Positions 45,083 to 54,600 of a stretch of DNA of 64,000 bases are shown here, one piece after another. The notes beneath the pieces were generated by a model that ran no database searches, was not told the origin of the DNA, and saw nothing but the letters and a program-made list of their open reading frames with translations. How positions within the stretch are numbered: the first letter of the stretch is position 1; every line of letters starts with the position of its first letter. The DNA is taken from the NCBI RefSeq assembly GCF_036016955.1, contig NZ_JAYWXI010000002.1:124001-188000 (forward strand). Direction: 5' to 3'. A program made the position numbers and the translations under genes. The stretch is from JAYWXI01 sp036016955. Its GTDB lineage: Bacteria > Bacteroidota > Bacteroidia > Flavobacteriales > Weeksellaceae.

Positions 45083-45841
45083 TTAGAAATTGACGTTAAT
45101 GGAGTACTTGTCGTAAAATGCTTTGATATGTGCTGCGGCTTCTTCTGCAGTATCCACCACGCGGAAGAGGTTGAGGTCCTCTTCTGCAATCATGCCTTTT
45201 TTCACCAATGTCGATTTGAACCAGTCCAAAAGCCCTTCCCAAAACTCAGAGCCAACCAGTATGATTGGAAATTTTGCGATTTTATACGTTTGGATTAGCG
45301 TAAGGGCTTCGGAGAGTTCGTCCAAGGTGCCAAAGCCTCCGGGCATGACGATGAAGCCTTGAGAATACTTGACGAACATCACTTTTCTTACAAAGAAGTA
45401 GTTGAAGTCCATCGAGTAGTTTTTGTCGATGTACGGGTTAAAGTGCTGTTCGAAAGGAAGTTCGATATTCAGTCCGATGGATTTCCCTCCGGCTTTTCTT
45501 GCGCCCTTGTTCCCTGCCTCCATGATGCCGGGGCCTCCTCCGGTAATGATTCCGAAACCTAATTGTGTAATTCTTTCGGCAATATCCACGGCCATTTGGT
45601 AGTAAGGGTCGTCTTCTTTTAGCCTGGCCGAACCAAAAATGGAAACGCAAGGCCCTATTTTGGCAAGTTTTTCGTAACCGTCGACAAACTCGGACATGAT
45701 TTTAAAAATCATCCAACTGTCTTTGGTGATGGTTTCGTCCCATGTTTTTTCCTGAAAATGACTTTGCACCCTTTGGTCTATTTCGTTTTCGTTTCCTGCG
45801 ATTTTTTTGGTTAGTCCTTTACTTCTTTTTATCTTGCTCAT
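45083..45841 (-). CDS. LOG family / TIGR00730 Rossmann protein
   Basis: A 252-aa member of the LOG family, related to cytokinin-activating phosphoribohydrolases that release N6-modified adenine from its nucleotide. Motif region: PGGFGTLDELSEALTLIQ near residue 170, preceded by GFGIITGGGPGIMEAGNKGA. The bacterial role is probably nucleotide 5'-monophosphate hydrolysis; substrate not determined. It lies 14 bp downstream of the murU-like gene. Confidence 0.85.
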   Translation of the reverse strand: MSKIKRSKGLTKKIAGNENEIDQRVQSHFQEKTWDETITKDSWMIFKIMSEFVDGYEKLAKIGPCVSIFGSARLKEDDPYYQMAVDIAERITQLGFGIITGGGPGIMEAGNKGARKAGGKSIGLNIELPFEQHFNPYIDKNYSMDFNYFFVRKVMFVKYSQGFIVMPGGFGTLDELSEALTLIQTYKIAKFPIILVGSEFWEGLLDWFKSTLVKKGMIAEEDLNLFRVVDTAEEAAAHIKAFYDKYSINVNF

Positions 45842-45855
45842 TGTTTTAGATTTTT

Positions 45856-46569
45856 TTAGTTGAAATATTTTTCGGCTTCCAGTACCGATTCGGGGCGTCC
45901 GACGTCAATCAGTCGCGATTGGTGGAGAAAACCTCGGATTTTCTCTTCCGCCATCAAATCCAGATATTCGTCCATAATGGAAAACACGCCGGTTCTTTTT
46001 ATTTTTTGGAAAATGGCCGGGCTGATGCAGTGAATTCCACTGAAGGAAAATAAGGAATAGTCTTTTTCCTCCGACGCCAAACGTTTTTCTCCCGTTTGGA
46101 GGTTGGTCCATCCTTTCAAACGCATGGTCTCATCAAAGAGCAGCTTTCTCGAGCTGGAACGATCCGATACCGCCAAGGTCGCCAAAGGTTTATGTTTTTG
46201 GTGTTCTTTTACCAACAGGTTAAGGTCAAGGTCGGTAAGGATATCGGCGTTCATAATGAGGAAGTCTTCGCCATGATCCAAAAAAGACCTTGCAAAAACC
46301 AAGCCGCCACCGGTTTCCAGCAGTTGGTTTCGCTCGTCGGATATTTCGATGCGGCATTGAAAATGGTCTTTCTGCTTAAGAAAATCTATGATTTGTTCTC
46401 CGAAATGGTGGATGTTGATGACAAAATCCGTAATGCCGAAGGATTTCAGATACCGAAGGTTTCGTTCCAATAACGCAACCCCGTTGACTGGAGCCAGAGC
46501 TTTGGGATGCCGATCGGTAAACGGTTTGAGGCGGGTGCCTTTGCCTGCGGCGAAAATAAGGGCTTTCAT
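45856..46569 (-). CDS. MurU-like sugar-1-phosphate nucleotidyltransferase
   Basis: A 237-aa nucleotidyltransferase. The N-terminal MKALIFAAGKGTRLKPFTDRHPK is the NTP-binding loop, followed by VNGVALLERNLRYL and a later MNADILTDLDL metal-binding region. It resembles MurU, which makes UDP-MurNAc from MurNAc-1-phosphate, or a related sugar-1-phosphate uridylyl/guanylyltransferase. Its position in an operon with an AmgK-like kinase supports the cell wall recycling role. The stop is 14 bp before LOG. Confidence 0.82.
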   Translation of the reverse strand: MKALIFAAGKGTRLKPFTDRHPKALAPVNGVALLERNLRYLKSFGITDFVINIHHFGEQIIDFLKQKDHFQCRIEISDERNQLLETGGGLVFARSFLDHGEDFLIMNADILTDLDLNLLVKEHQKHKPLATLAVSDRSSSRKLLFDETMRLKGWTNLQTGEKRLASEEKDYSLFSFSGIHCISPAIFQKIKRTGVFSIMDEYLDLMAEEKIRGFLHQSRLIDVGRPESVLEAEKYFN

Positions 46570-46584
46570 GGCAGTCGGTTGGTT

Positions 46585-47007
46585 TTAGGACGGATTAGAA
46601 ACGTTGAGTTGAGGCTGTTCGTCATGGTGAATGGTTACGAGGGTTTGAGGATAGTTCTCCCGTATGAAGGCTCCTATTTTTTCCGCAGAATAAACCGAGC
46701 GGTGTTGTCCGCCGGTACAGCCGAAATTGATCTGAAGGTTTTCAAATCCCCGACTCAAATAATCTTCGATAGTGATGCTAATGAGTTTTTTAAGATGTTC
46801 TAAAAATTCGGGCATCCGGGTTTGGGTCTCCAAAAACGCCTGCACGCTGGCGTCTTTTCCGGTTAGGGTTTTGTAGGGTTCTAAACGTCCGGGGTTCAGA
46901 ATGCCCCGACAGTCGAAGGCGTAGCCGCCGCCGTTACCCGAAGGATCTTTTGGGATTCCCCCTTTTTTATAAGAAAAACTATGGATGTCGATATGCAATG
47001 TAGGCAT
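46585..47007 (-). CDS. RapZ C-terminal-domain-like protein
   Basis: A 140-aa stand-alone protein similar to the C-terminal domain of RapZ: FDCRGILNPGRLEPYKTLTGKD, then INFGCTGGQHRSVYSAEKIG. In E. coli, RapZ binds sRNA and senses glucosamine-6-phosphate through this domain; the ATPase half is absent here. It lies between the AmgK-like and MurU-like genes with 12- and 15-bp gaps, suggesting a sensor or partner for amino-sugar metabolism. Function in this lineage is unproven. Confidence 0.8.
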   Translation of the reverse strand: MPTLHIDIHSFSYKKGGIPKDPSGNGGGYAFDCRGILNPGRLEPYKTLTGKDASVQAFLETQTRMPEFLEHLKKLISITIEDYLSRGFENLQINFGCTGGQHRSVYSAEKIGAFIRENYPQTLVTIHHDEQPQLNVSNPS

Positions 47008-47019
47008 TGTGTCTGTATT

Positions 47020-48036
47020 TTATTGAAAGTGAATGATTTTTTCTATTTTTTGTGCTACGGCAGGCGTTTTTAAAGTCGCGATAAGATTTTGGAGTTCCGG
47101 GAAGGCACTAAGGTTTTTCCATTCGGTGGCGGTTTCTTCCAAGTTTTTTAATCCTTGAGCGATACTGGCCGTAAAATGCGTCTTTCTTTGTACAAGCCCT
47201 CGAAAGCCGTAAGCGCCTAATACCTGAAGATTTCGGATCAGTCGGACGGCTCCTACCGATTCGTAGAGAAAGGCTCTTTTTTGAGAGTCGGGATGCAAAT
47301 TCACGTAGAAATCAATCATGGCTTTACGAAAGTCTTCCGGAAAGTTGGCTTTGGCCTGATAAAGAAAAGAAACCACATCGTACATGGCAGGCCCCTGCAT
47401 GGCCGATTGGTAATCGATAAACGAAAGGCGGGCATTAGGGTCGATTAGGATGTTTCGGGATTGAAAGTCCCTAATCATCAGCGTTTGAGGTTTTAACCCT
47501 TCGATGTGTTGTGCTAGAGTTTCAAACTCTTTCAGCAAGGTGGTTTTGTGGTAAGGAAGCTCCAAAACGTCCACAAACATAAATTTAAAATAATTCAAAT
47601 CGTGGAGAATGGGAATCCGGTCGTAGCGTTCGTACTCGAAAGTCTGGGCGTAATCAACCTTGCCCTCGGTCGTTTGCTGAAAAATATAAAGTTTTTCCAA
47701 AACTTCCTTTACGAGCATTTTTGTTTCCGGGGTCAGTCCTTTTTCCGAGAGGTATTCGGAGAGGGTTTGAGACCCTAAAAACGATTGAATGTAAAGCGTC
47801 TGATCGTCGGAAACCGCTAGAATACTCGGCGTATTAAGGCCTAATTTTTCAAAAAGATTGGAAAAATAAATAAAACTTCGGTTCTCTCGTAAATTTTCAT
47901 TAAAGGTAACGACATAGTTTTTGCCGTCAAGAGAGGCAATATAGTTCACCCTTGAAGACCCGCTTTGAGGCAAAGCCGAAAAACACTCGGCCGAACGGCC
48001 AAAATGACGGTTGAAAAATGAAGAAGCTCGTTCCAA
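47020..48036 (-). CDS. AmgK-like MurNAc/GlcNAc kinase
   Basis: A phosphotransferase of the aminoglycoside kinase fold, about 338 aa. It has the kinase-like motifs LMIRDFQSRNILI (catalytic-loop Asp and Asn) and LSFIDYQSAMQGPAMYDV (metal-binding Asp). Such AmgK proteins phosphorylate MurNAc or GlcNAc at C1, feeding MurU. The start is uncertain: a GTG at 48054 has its first base in a TATATTTG -7 element, so an in-frame TTG at 48036 is preferred. It is followed closely by the RapZ-like and MurU-like genes. Confidence 0.78.
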   Translation of the reverse strand: MERASSFFNRHFGRSAECFSALPQSGSSRVNYIASLDGKNYVVTFNENLRENRSFIYFSNLFEKLGLNTPSILAVSDDQTLYIQSFLGSQTLSEYLSEKGLTPETKMLVKEVLEKLYIFQQTTEGKVDYAQTFEYERYDRIPILHDLNYFKFMFVDVLELPYHKTTLLKEFETLAQHIEGLKPQTLMIRDFQSRNILIDPNARLSFIDYQSAMQGPAMYDVVSFLYQAKANFPEDFRKAMIDFYVNLHPDSQKRAFLYESVGAVRLIRNLQVLGAYGFRGLVQRKTHFTASIAQGLKNLEETATEWKNLSAFPELQNLIATLKTPAVAQKIEKIIHFQ

Positions 48037-48053
48037 AATAATCGTGCAAAGCA

Positions 48054-48061
48054 CAAATATA
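48054..48061 (-). promoter_or_regulatory. -7 element for the amgK operon
   Basis: TATATTTG on the minus strand (CAAATATA on +) overlaps the GTG codon at 48054; transcripts would start downstream of it. Confidence 0.5.
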
Positions 48062-48081
48062 ATAAAATGAGATCGAATTTC

Positions 48082-48089
48082 ATATCTTT
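48082..48089 (+). promoter_or_regulatory. -7 element for xrtF
   Basis: TATCTTTG, only 5 bp before the ATG at 48095, so the message would be leaderless or nearly so. Confidence 0.5.
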
Positions 48090-48094
48090 GTCTT

Positions 48095-48631
48095 ATGCTT
48101 GAGGATTTTAAACCCGTTTTGTGGATTTTGCTCCGCTTTCTTTTAATCTACCTGATTTTATTGGGAGGGTATCAGTATTACCTTCATTTTTTTGAAGGAA
48201 CGGGTTTGGATCCTTTTTCCACGTGGGTGGGCGAGCAAGTGGTAAAGCTGCAGTCTTGGTTGGGGTATCCTTCTTGGTTTGTGCCTTCTCGGAAATACGA
48301 CGCCACCTATTTTTATGTATCGGGAGACTATCGGACGATGATGGTGGAAGGGTGCAATAGTGTTTCCATCATGATTTTATTTTTGGCTTTCGTTTTTGCT
48401 TTTTACAAGGGATTGAAGACGTTTGCTTTTACGGGTATAGGGCTTTTGATGCTTCACGGCATGAACGTACTGCGCATAGCGGGACTAAATATTTTGATGG
48501 TGGAGCGGCCCGAATACACGAAAATGGGGCACGATTATTTGTTTCCTGCGGTCATTTACGGAACGGTAGTGGTTTTGTGGCTGGTATGGGTTAAATTTTT
48601 TGCTTTGAAATCGAATGAAACGCGTCGTTAA
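48095..48631 (+). CDS. xrtF: Exosortase XrtF
   Basis: A 178-aa multi-pass inner-membrane cysteine protease, a member of the exosortase family (XrtF type of Flavobacteriia). Catalytic Cys in MVEGCNSVSIMILFLAF near residue 88, Arg in GMNVLRIAGLN, and His in KMGHDYLFP near residue 150, fitting the Cys-Arg-His exosortase site. It has about four to five hydrophobic segments. Exosortases process and sort surface proteins; the XrtF substrate is not evident here. Overlaps the next gene by 17 bp. Confidence 0.85.
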   Translation: MLEDFKPVLWILLRFLLIYLILLGGYQYYLHFFEGTGLDPFSTWVGEQVVKLQSWLGYPSWFVPSRKYDATYFYVSGDYRTMMVEGCNSVSIMILFLAFVFAFYKGLKTFAFTGIGLLMLHGMNVLRIAGLNILMVERPEYTKMGHDYLFPAVIYGTVVVLWLVWVKFFALKSNETRR

Positions 48632-49055
48632 TGGGCTGATGGTATTGGTCGGAATTTCGGGCCTTATCTTGGTGAGGGTCATGGAGGATCGTCTTTTTTA
48701 TGATCCTTTTTTGGAATATTTTCATTCTTCCGCCAGTTCGGAGGCTTTCCCTTCGGTGGATTGGCTAAGGCTTATTGTGGGGCATTTTTTTCGTTTTTTT
48801 CTTAATCTTTTCTTCTCGCTGATTGTCATTCATTTCATGTTTGGAAATCCACGGTGGACGAAGCAAGCGGCTTTGCTGTTAGGCATTGTATTTGGGGTTA
48901 CGTTTCCATTGTATTTGTATTGTGTTGGTTCGCAATTTGCGGTGGGGCAGCTTTTTTCCTTTTATGTGAGGCGTTTTGTCATCCAGCCGCTTTTTTTGCT
49001 TCTTCTTGTGCCGATGTTTTATTACCGCCGGGAGCTTGAAAAAAAGAAAGGCTAG
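48615..49055 (+). CDS. Exosortase F-associated membrane protein
   Basis: A 146-aa integral membrane protein encoded directly after xrtF with a 17-bp overlap; the position and size match the XrtF-associated protein family. Four or so hydrophobic segments are seen (residues ~5-20, 50-75, 85-105, 115-140). Its exact role with XrtF is unknown. Its stop overlaps the convergent cation transporter by 4 bp. Confidence 0.8.
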   Translation: MKRVVNGLMVLVGISGLILVRVMEDRLFYDPFLEYFHSSASSEAFPSVDWLRLIVGHFFRFFLNLFFSLIVIHFMFGNPRWTKQAALLLGIVFGVTFPLYLYCVGSQFAVGQLFSFYVRRFVIQPLFLLLLVPMFYYRRELEKKKG

Positions 49056-50053
49056 CCTTCTTTTCGGTGTTTATCGGGTTGGGTAATGTTTTGGACGTTC
49101 CAAGGAATGTTTTGGACAAATTCTTTTTTTCGGACGGGGCAATCGGCATTTTTGCATATTTCGCAAGAGAAGGGTTTGCAGTCGTCCATATGAAAATTAA
49201 ACTCCACCTGACGATCGGTATTTTGGGCGATTAACTTAATCATTTCGGTCATTTCTTCGTGGGCAGCTCTTAGTTCGAGATAGTAGGGCAGGGTGATGTG
49301 TCCGTCGATGTGGAGTTTACTGCCGTGCTGTTGTATTCTTACATTGTGAACATCCACCCAGGTGGCCTTTCGGTGTTGGGAAAGCGTATCGGCTAGACGT
49401 TTTATCAATTCTGTATCGGTTTCGTCCATAATGCCGCCTAGCGATTTTCTGATGATGCGGTAGCCTACGATAATGATGTAGCCGCCGAAAAGAAGAGCAA
49501 ATAAGGCATCCAGCCAGTTTATTTGGGTGAAATAGACCAAAATCAAACTTCCGACGACTCCGATGGTGGTCATGGTGTCGCTTTGGAGGTGTTTTCCTGA
49601 AGAAACGAGTACGGCGGAGTTTTCTTTTTTTCCTTTTTTAATGGAAAGATAGCCGAGGAAGTAGTTGATTAGAGCTGTAAAGGCAATAATGAAGATGCCG
49701 TGATCCAGTTGTTTTAGGGCATTGCCTTGGAACATGGAATCTGCGGACTCGATGATGATCATAAGTCCGGCAAAAATGATAAGGGCTCCTTCGATTCCGG
49801 AAGTGATGAACTCTATTTTTCCGTGGCCGTAAGGGTGATCGTGATCTTTGGGTTTAGCCGCCAAATGTAAGGAATATAACCCCATGAATGCGGCAATAAT
49901 ATTGACGATGCTTTCCATGGCGTCGGAAAAAACAGCGTCGGAATTGGTGATTTGCCAAGCGAGGAGTTTACCAGCGAAAAGGATAAGACTGATAAAGGCT
50001 ACGATTCTTTGGAAACGGAAATTTACCGTGCCGGAAGGGATTTGGGACTTCAA
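49052..50053 (-). CDS. Cation diffusion facilitator with cysteine-rich tail
   Basis: A 333-aa divalent metal transporter of the CDF family, expected to export zinc or iron by proton antiport. Transmembrane region at residues ~12-200, with the metal-site motifs SDAMESIVNI and HDHPYGHGKIEF and a second LDALFALLFGGYI. The C-terminal cytoplasmic domain ends with a cysteine cluster (DDCKPFSCEICKNADCPV) that is not universal in the family and may bind zinc. A terminator separates it from asd. Confidence 0.88.
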   Translation of the reverse strand: MKSQIPSGTVNFRFQRIVAFISLILFAGKLLAWQITNSDAVFSDAMESIVNIIAAFMGLYSLHLAAKPKDHDHPYGHGKIEFITSGIEGALIIFAGLMIIIESADSMFQGNALKQLDHGIFIIAFTALINYFLGYLSIKKGKKENSAVLVSSGKHLQSDTMTTIGVVGSLILVYFTQINWLDALFALLFGGYIIIVGYRIIRKSLGGIMDETDTELIKRLADTLSQHRKATWVDVHNVRIQQHGSKLHIDGHITLPYYLELRAAHEEMTEMIKLIAQNTDRQVEFNFHMDDCKPFSCEICKNADCPVRKKEFVQNIPWNVQNITQPDKHRKEG

Positions 50054-50084
50054 GGGGATGAATGTTTTTGTTTGATGAGGCTAA

Positions 50085-50111
50085 CAAAAAAATCCCGCTT
50101 TGAGCGGGATT
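50085..50111 (-). terminator. Terminator after asd
   Basis: Stem AATCCCGCT / AGCGGGATT, 3-nt loop, with a U-run on the minus strand reading away from asd. Confidence 0.8.
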
Positions 50112-50115
50112 GGAA

Positions 50116-51123
50116 TTAGATGAATTTTTTCTCTACGAGGTACTCGGCAATTTGCACGGCGTTGGTGGCGGCCCCTTTTCTCAGGTTATCGGCCACAATC
50201 CAGCAGTTGAGTGCATGGGGTTGGGAAGGGTCTTTTCGAAGTCTTCCCACGAAGACTTCGTCTTTGCCTTCGGCGTATTTTGCCATAGGGTAGATATTTT
50301 GGGCAACATCGTCCTGAAGAGACACACCGCTGGTTTGGGAGAGGATGGATTTAACTTCATCCAAATCGAATTCGTTTTCGAATTCGATATTCACGCTTTC
50401 AGAATGGCCGCCTTGGACGGGAACTCTTACCGCTGTGGCTGTCAGCTGGAAGCTGTCGTCTCCCATGATTTTTTTAGGCTCCCTCATTAGTTTTAATTCT
50501 TCCTTCGTGTATCCGCCTTCGTCAAATACGTCGCAATGCGGCAGTGCATTTTTGAAAATCTCGTAAGGGTAGACTTTGGCGACGGTGCAAGGGTTTCCAT
50601 CGACGGAGGAGCGAATTTCATCGTTTAGCTGATCCACGGCGGCTTTGCCTGTGCCCGTTACGGATTGGTAGGTGGATACGATGACTCGCTTGATTTTGTA
50701 TTTTTGATGAAGCGGGTTGAGCACCATTACCAACTGTATGGTCGAGCAATTAGGGTTGGCAATGATTTTGTCTTCCGCCGTCAATACATGGGCATTGATT
50801 TCCGGTACGACGAGTTTTTTACTCGGATCCATCCGCCATGCTGAAGAATTGTCAACGACAAAGGTTCCTACCTGCTCAAATTTTGGAGCCCATTCCAAGG
50901 AGGTGCTTCCTCCGGCAGAAAATAGAGCGAGATCCGGCCGTCGGTTTACGGCATCCTGCATGGAGACAATGGGGTAAGGTTTTCCTTTGTATTCCACTGT
51001 TTTTCCGACGGATTTTTCCGAGGCTACGGGAATGAGTTCCGTAACGGGGAAATTACGCTCTTCAAGTATTTTCAACATGATTTGGCCGACCATTCCGGTG
51101 GCTCCTACAACTGCAACTTTCAT
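50116..51123 (-). CDS. asd: Aspartate-semialdehyde dehydrogenase
   Basis: NADPH-dependent conversion of aspartyl phosphate to aspartate semialdehyde for lysine, threonine, methionine and diaminopimelate. The 335-aa length fits. Motifs: VGATGMVGQIMLKIL at the N-terminus, ANPNCSTIQLV (catalytic Cys), VSTYQSVTGTGKAA, and RVPVQGGHSESVNIE (His). It is 23 bp downstream of a small membrane-protein gene on the same strand. Confidence 0.96.
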   Translation of the reverse strand: MKVAVVGATGMVGQIMLKILEERNFPVTELIPVASEKSVGKTVEYKGKPYPIVSMQDAVNRRPDLALFSAGGSTSLEWAPKFEQVGTFVVDNSSAWRMDPSKKLVVPEINAHVLTAEDKIIANPNCSTIQLVMVLNPLHQKYKIKRVIVSTYQSVTGTGKAAVDQLNDEIRSSVDGNPCTVAKVYPYEIFKNALPHCDVFDEGGYTKEELKLMREPKKIMGDDSFQLTATAVRVPVQGGHSESVNIEFENEFDLDEVKSILSQTSGVSLQDDVAQNIYPMAKYAEGKDEVFVGRLRKDPSQPHALNCWIVADNLRKGAATNAVQIAEYLVEKKFI

Positions 51124-51146
51124 GTGGTAGTAATCAAGGGGTTAGT

Positions 51147-51593
51147 TTAGGCTCCGAAAAGTTTGGAAAACGGAAAAGCAAAGAGAAATAAAGCCACGGC
51201 AATAAGTCCCGGGATAACGATGCCGAAGTTCAGCTTTTCGTTGGATTTTACTTTTTTGTTGACGATGGTCATTAAAACGGCGGCCGCCAACATGGAGAAA
51301 GGATGCTCGATGTAGGAGAAACGTAATGCCGAATTTTTCATCAGCCCGCCCATTCCGAGTTGTTCGATACTATTTAAAAATCCGGAAGTACCGAAAAGCA
51401 GGACTATTCCCACCAAAAACTGAAGATGGAAGAAAATCATTGTGAAAAGTGTAACCTTTCGTAGTCCTTTATTGATTTTTCCGGAATAACCAAACATAGC
51501 CAGTAAAAGCATAAGAACAAAAACACCGACAAGGGTCAATTCGAGGTAAGCAAACCCTCGGTGAGCATTAAGCAAAATTTTAGCAAAATCCAT
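51147..51593 (-). CDS. Small four-helix membrane protein, unknown
   Basis: A 148-aa protein I do not recognise. Four hydrophobic segments (residues ~10-35, 45-68, 95-112, 120-142) with a conserved-looking His near the start (NAHRGFAYLEL) and another in EHPFSMLAAAVL. It looks like a flavobacterial membrane protein of unknown role. It is 23 bp before asd and has its own promoter. Confidence 0.65.
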   Translation of the reverse strand: MDFAKILLNAHRGFAYLELTLVGVFVLMLLLAMFGYSGKINKGLRKVTLFTMIFFHLQFLVGIVLLFGTSGFLNSIEQLGMGGLMKNSALRFSYIEHPFSMLAAAVLMTIVNKKVKSNEKLNFGIVIPGLIAVALFLFAFPFSKLFGA

Positions 51594-51617
51594 TTCTGAT
51601 TAAGTTTTTTGAAGCAA

Positions 51618-51625
51618 CAAATATA
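51618..51625 (-). promoter_or_regulatory. -7 element for the small membrane gene / asd
   Basis: TATATTTG on the minus strand, 24 bp before the ATG; it abuts the terminator of the upstream receptor gene. Confidence 0.55.
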
Positions 51626-51655
51626 AAAAAAATCCCGACATAAGCCGGGATTTTG
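51625..51655 (-). terminator. Terminator after the Oar-like receptor
   Basis: Stem AATCCCG / CGGGATT with an 8-nt loop and T-tract on the minus strand. Confidence 0.75.
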
Positions 51656-51679
51656 GGTTAAAGGTTCGATTTCTTTGGG

Positions 51680-54600
51680 TTAGAAAGAATATCTGAAGCC
51701 TAACATGGCGGTCCAAGTCGTCGCAGTGGTGCTAACGGCTCTGTAAGGAGAGGTCGCCAGTTGGTTATTTACACGCAACATCGTAAACGAAGGATCGGCT
51801 GATACACCGCCTGAACGAGAGAGAATCGCAGCACCGTAAGAGCTTACGGTAGTATCCTGGATGCCCCACTTAGAGTTCAGCATGTTTCCGAAGTTTACTA
51901 CGTCCAAAGTGATTTGAACTTTATCGCCTTTTTGAGCAAAGTTTTTGAACAAGTTTTGAGTAAGTCTTACGTCAAAACGATTCAACCAAGGTAATAGGAA
52001 GGCGTTTCTTGGTACGATTTGGCCTCTGTACTTTTCCAATCCGTTATTGGCGATGAAAGCATCGAATGCAGCCTGCTGATCGGCAGCCGAGAAAGTCACT
52101 TGCCCTCCGCTTCTAATATCCACGAACTTCACTGTTTCGCCTGCTTTAGGGATGTAAATCAGGTCGTTAGCGATTCCATCTCCATTGACGTCATTAGAAT
52201 AGTAGTAAGAGAATCTTCCTTGATGAGCACCGGTATAATACATTCCGATGGTGGTTCCGGTTGCTTTAACCTCGTAAGAAACGTTGGCTACGACGCGGTG
52301 AGGCAAAGCAAAGTTGGAAATACTCAGGAACTGCTGGTTTGGCGAGTCCACCGTAGGGGAACCTCCCCAAGCCGATACGGCGCTGGATCCGGCATTAGCA
52401 GAAACTTCCTTCGCTTCGGAATAGGTATAGAATACCGATCCGGACAATCCGTTCCAAGGTCTTAGCGTGGCTCCAACGGTAGCGGAGAACGAATAACCTT
52501 TGGTCGGAGTGTTGGTCAGAACCATTGCGTTGTTAGCTCCGATTGCCGAATTATATTGGTATGAAGCCGTGTTAGGATAGAAAGTTCGGTCGGCATAGGT
52601 CATCCTTTCTGTAGACTCTTTGCGGTTGGCTCCGTATTGGAATACGGCATTGATGTCTCTGGTATAAAGGATGTCTGTGGTAAGGGTAATCGGGCTTTCA
52701 GGTATTCTGAAGTCGATACCGAAGTTGGAACGCCATACGGACGGCATTCTGAAGTTTCGATCCACCAAAGCGAAAGAAGAAGGCGTTCCACCTGCCGGGC
52801 TGGAGATGAAAGGCGTAACTTGGTTACCGTTAGCATCGGTGTAGTACACCGGATTTTTCACGTAGTGGTAAATATCGTTTGGTTGGAATGTAATCTGATT
52901 GATCCAAGGAGCAACCGCAGCGTAGTTTCCAGGTTCGATGGTATTCTGAAGAACACCGGCGTTGGTTGGCATATTGGTCAACCATACGAAAGGAACTCTT
53001 CCGGTGAATATACCGGTTCCTCCGCGGAACACCAAGGAGCGATCGCCCATAGCGTCATAATTAAAGCCGAATCGAGGAGAAAGCATGACTCTGGATTTCG
53101 GCCATTCTCCCGAGGAGTAATGGGTTGGTTTTCCGTTGATGTCAAGCAATTCCAAATTGTCGATGGCAGGGTTGGCCGTAAGGGAATTGAGGTACATCGG
53201 AAGCTCTGCACGTAGTCCAAGCGTGAAGTTCAGCTTTTCGGATACCGTGAAGCGATCTTGAATGTAGGCCGAACCTAAACCGAAATTAATTCTAGAGTAA
53301 GTATCTTGCCCTGCATAAGGGTAAGTCAAACCGAACATGATCGGAGCCACTTCGTTAGCCGTTCCCGTTGTTAGGAAGTCGGCTACGGATGCATAACGGT
53401 AGTACCCGGTTCCCATACGGGTGAAAGAGTTTCCGAACTTTTGAAGTTCAAAAGCAACCCCTCCGGTTAAAGTGTGGCGACCTACGTTATAGGTCAGGTT
53501 ATTGATGAAGGAGTAGTTGTTGTTAACTACATCGTTAAGATAGGAGAAAAGCTCCGTACCGAATGAAATGTAGTTTCCTCCTGAAGCCGATCCGTCCCAA
53601 ATGTCAACGAATGGGAATAGACGGTTGCTAGGAGAGGTTCTGGTATCCTGAATTTTGGAGTAAGTGAACAAGAACTTGTTTGAAAGCGAAGAATTGAACG
53701 TTGAGTTTAATTCTGCAGTAAGGGATTGTACCCTGTTTTGGAATGCAAAGTTTCCGTTTTCAAAAGTCATGGCATTTTCACTGACTCTTCCCCAAGAGGA
53801 TCTTGGCGAAGGGCCGGAGGTTGCGTTGGCTACTGCCATGGATTGACCGTCTAAGATATTATACCTAACGGCAAGTTTGTGTTTATCGTTGATGTTCCAG
53901 TCGATTCTTGCAAGGAGTTTATCTCCTTTTTGAAAAGCTTCGTTGGCATAACCTTGGTATCTTCCCGGATCGTAGCCCCATTGATTGATGAGGTGGTTTC
54001 TTACGGCGATCAGGTCGGATTCTTTTACTCTGGAGATGTTGGCTGCCGTGTTGGAATTTCCGTCTTGAGAAGCTTTCCAAAGGTTTGATCCTGAAGCGTT
54101 TGCTCCGGTAGACTGCTCCCTTTCTGCACTGATGAAGAAGAAGAGTTTATTTTTTACGATAGGTCCTCCGAATGTAAGACCGTTGTTCATTTTGGCTCCG
54201 GTTACACGATCCAAACGATCTCCGTTGATTTTCCATCCGTTGAGTTCTTTTCCGTTGAAATAACCATAGAGAGAGCCGTGGAATTTATTGGTACCGGATT
54301 TGGTTACCGCATTGATTCCTGCTCCTGTGAAGCCCGATTGGGTTACATCAAACGGGGCGATGTTTACGGAAATTTCTTCGATGGCATCAAGGGATATTGG
54401 TTGGGCATTCCCTCCGGGAAGCGGGTTTCCGCTCAATCCAAAACCATTATTAAAGTTTGCTCCGTCAATTTGAAGATTGTTGAATCTTGCATCTCTTCCT
54501 GCAAAAGAGCTTCCGTTAGCCTGCGGTGTGAGACGCGTAAATTCGGAAATACTTCTGGAGGTTTGCGGGAGCTCCTGAATTTGTTTTAATCCCACATTGG

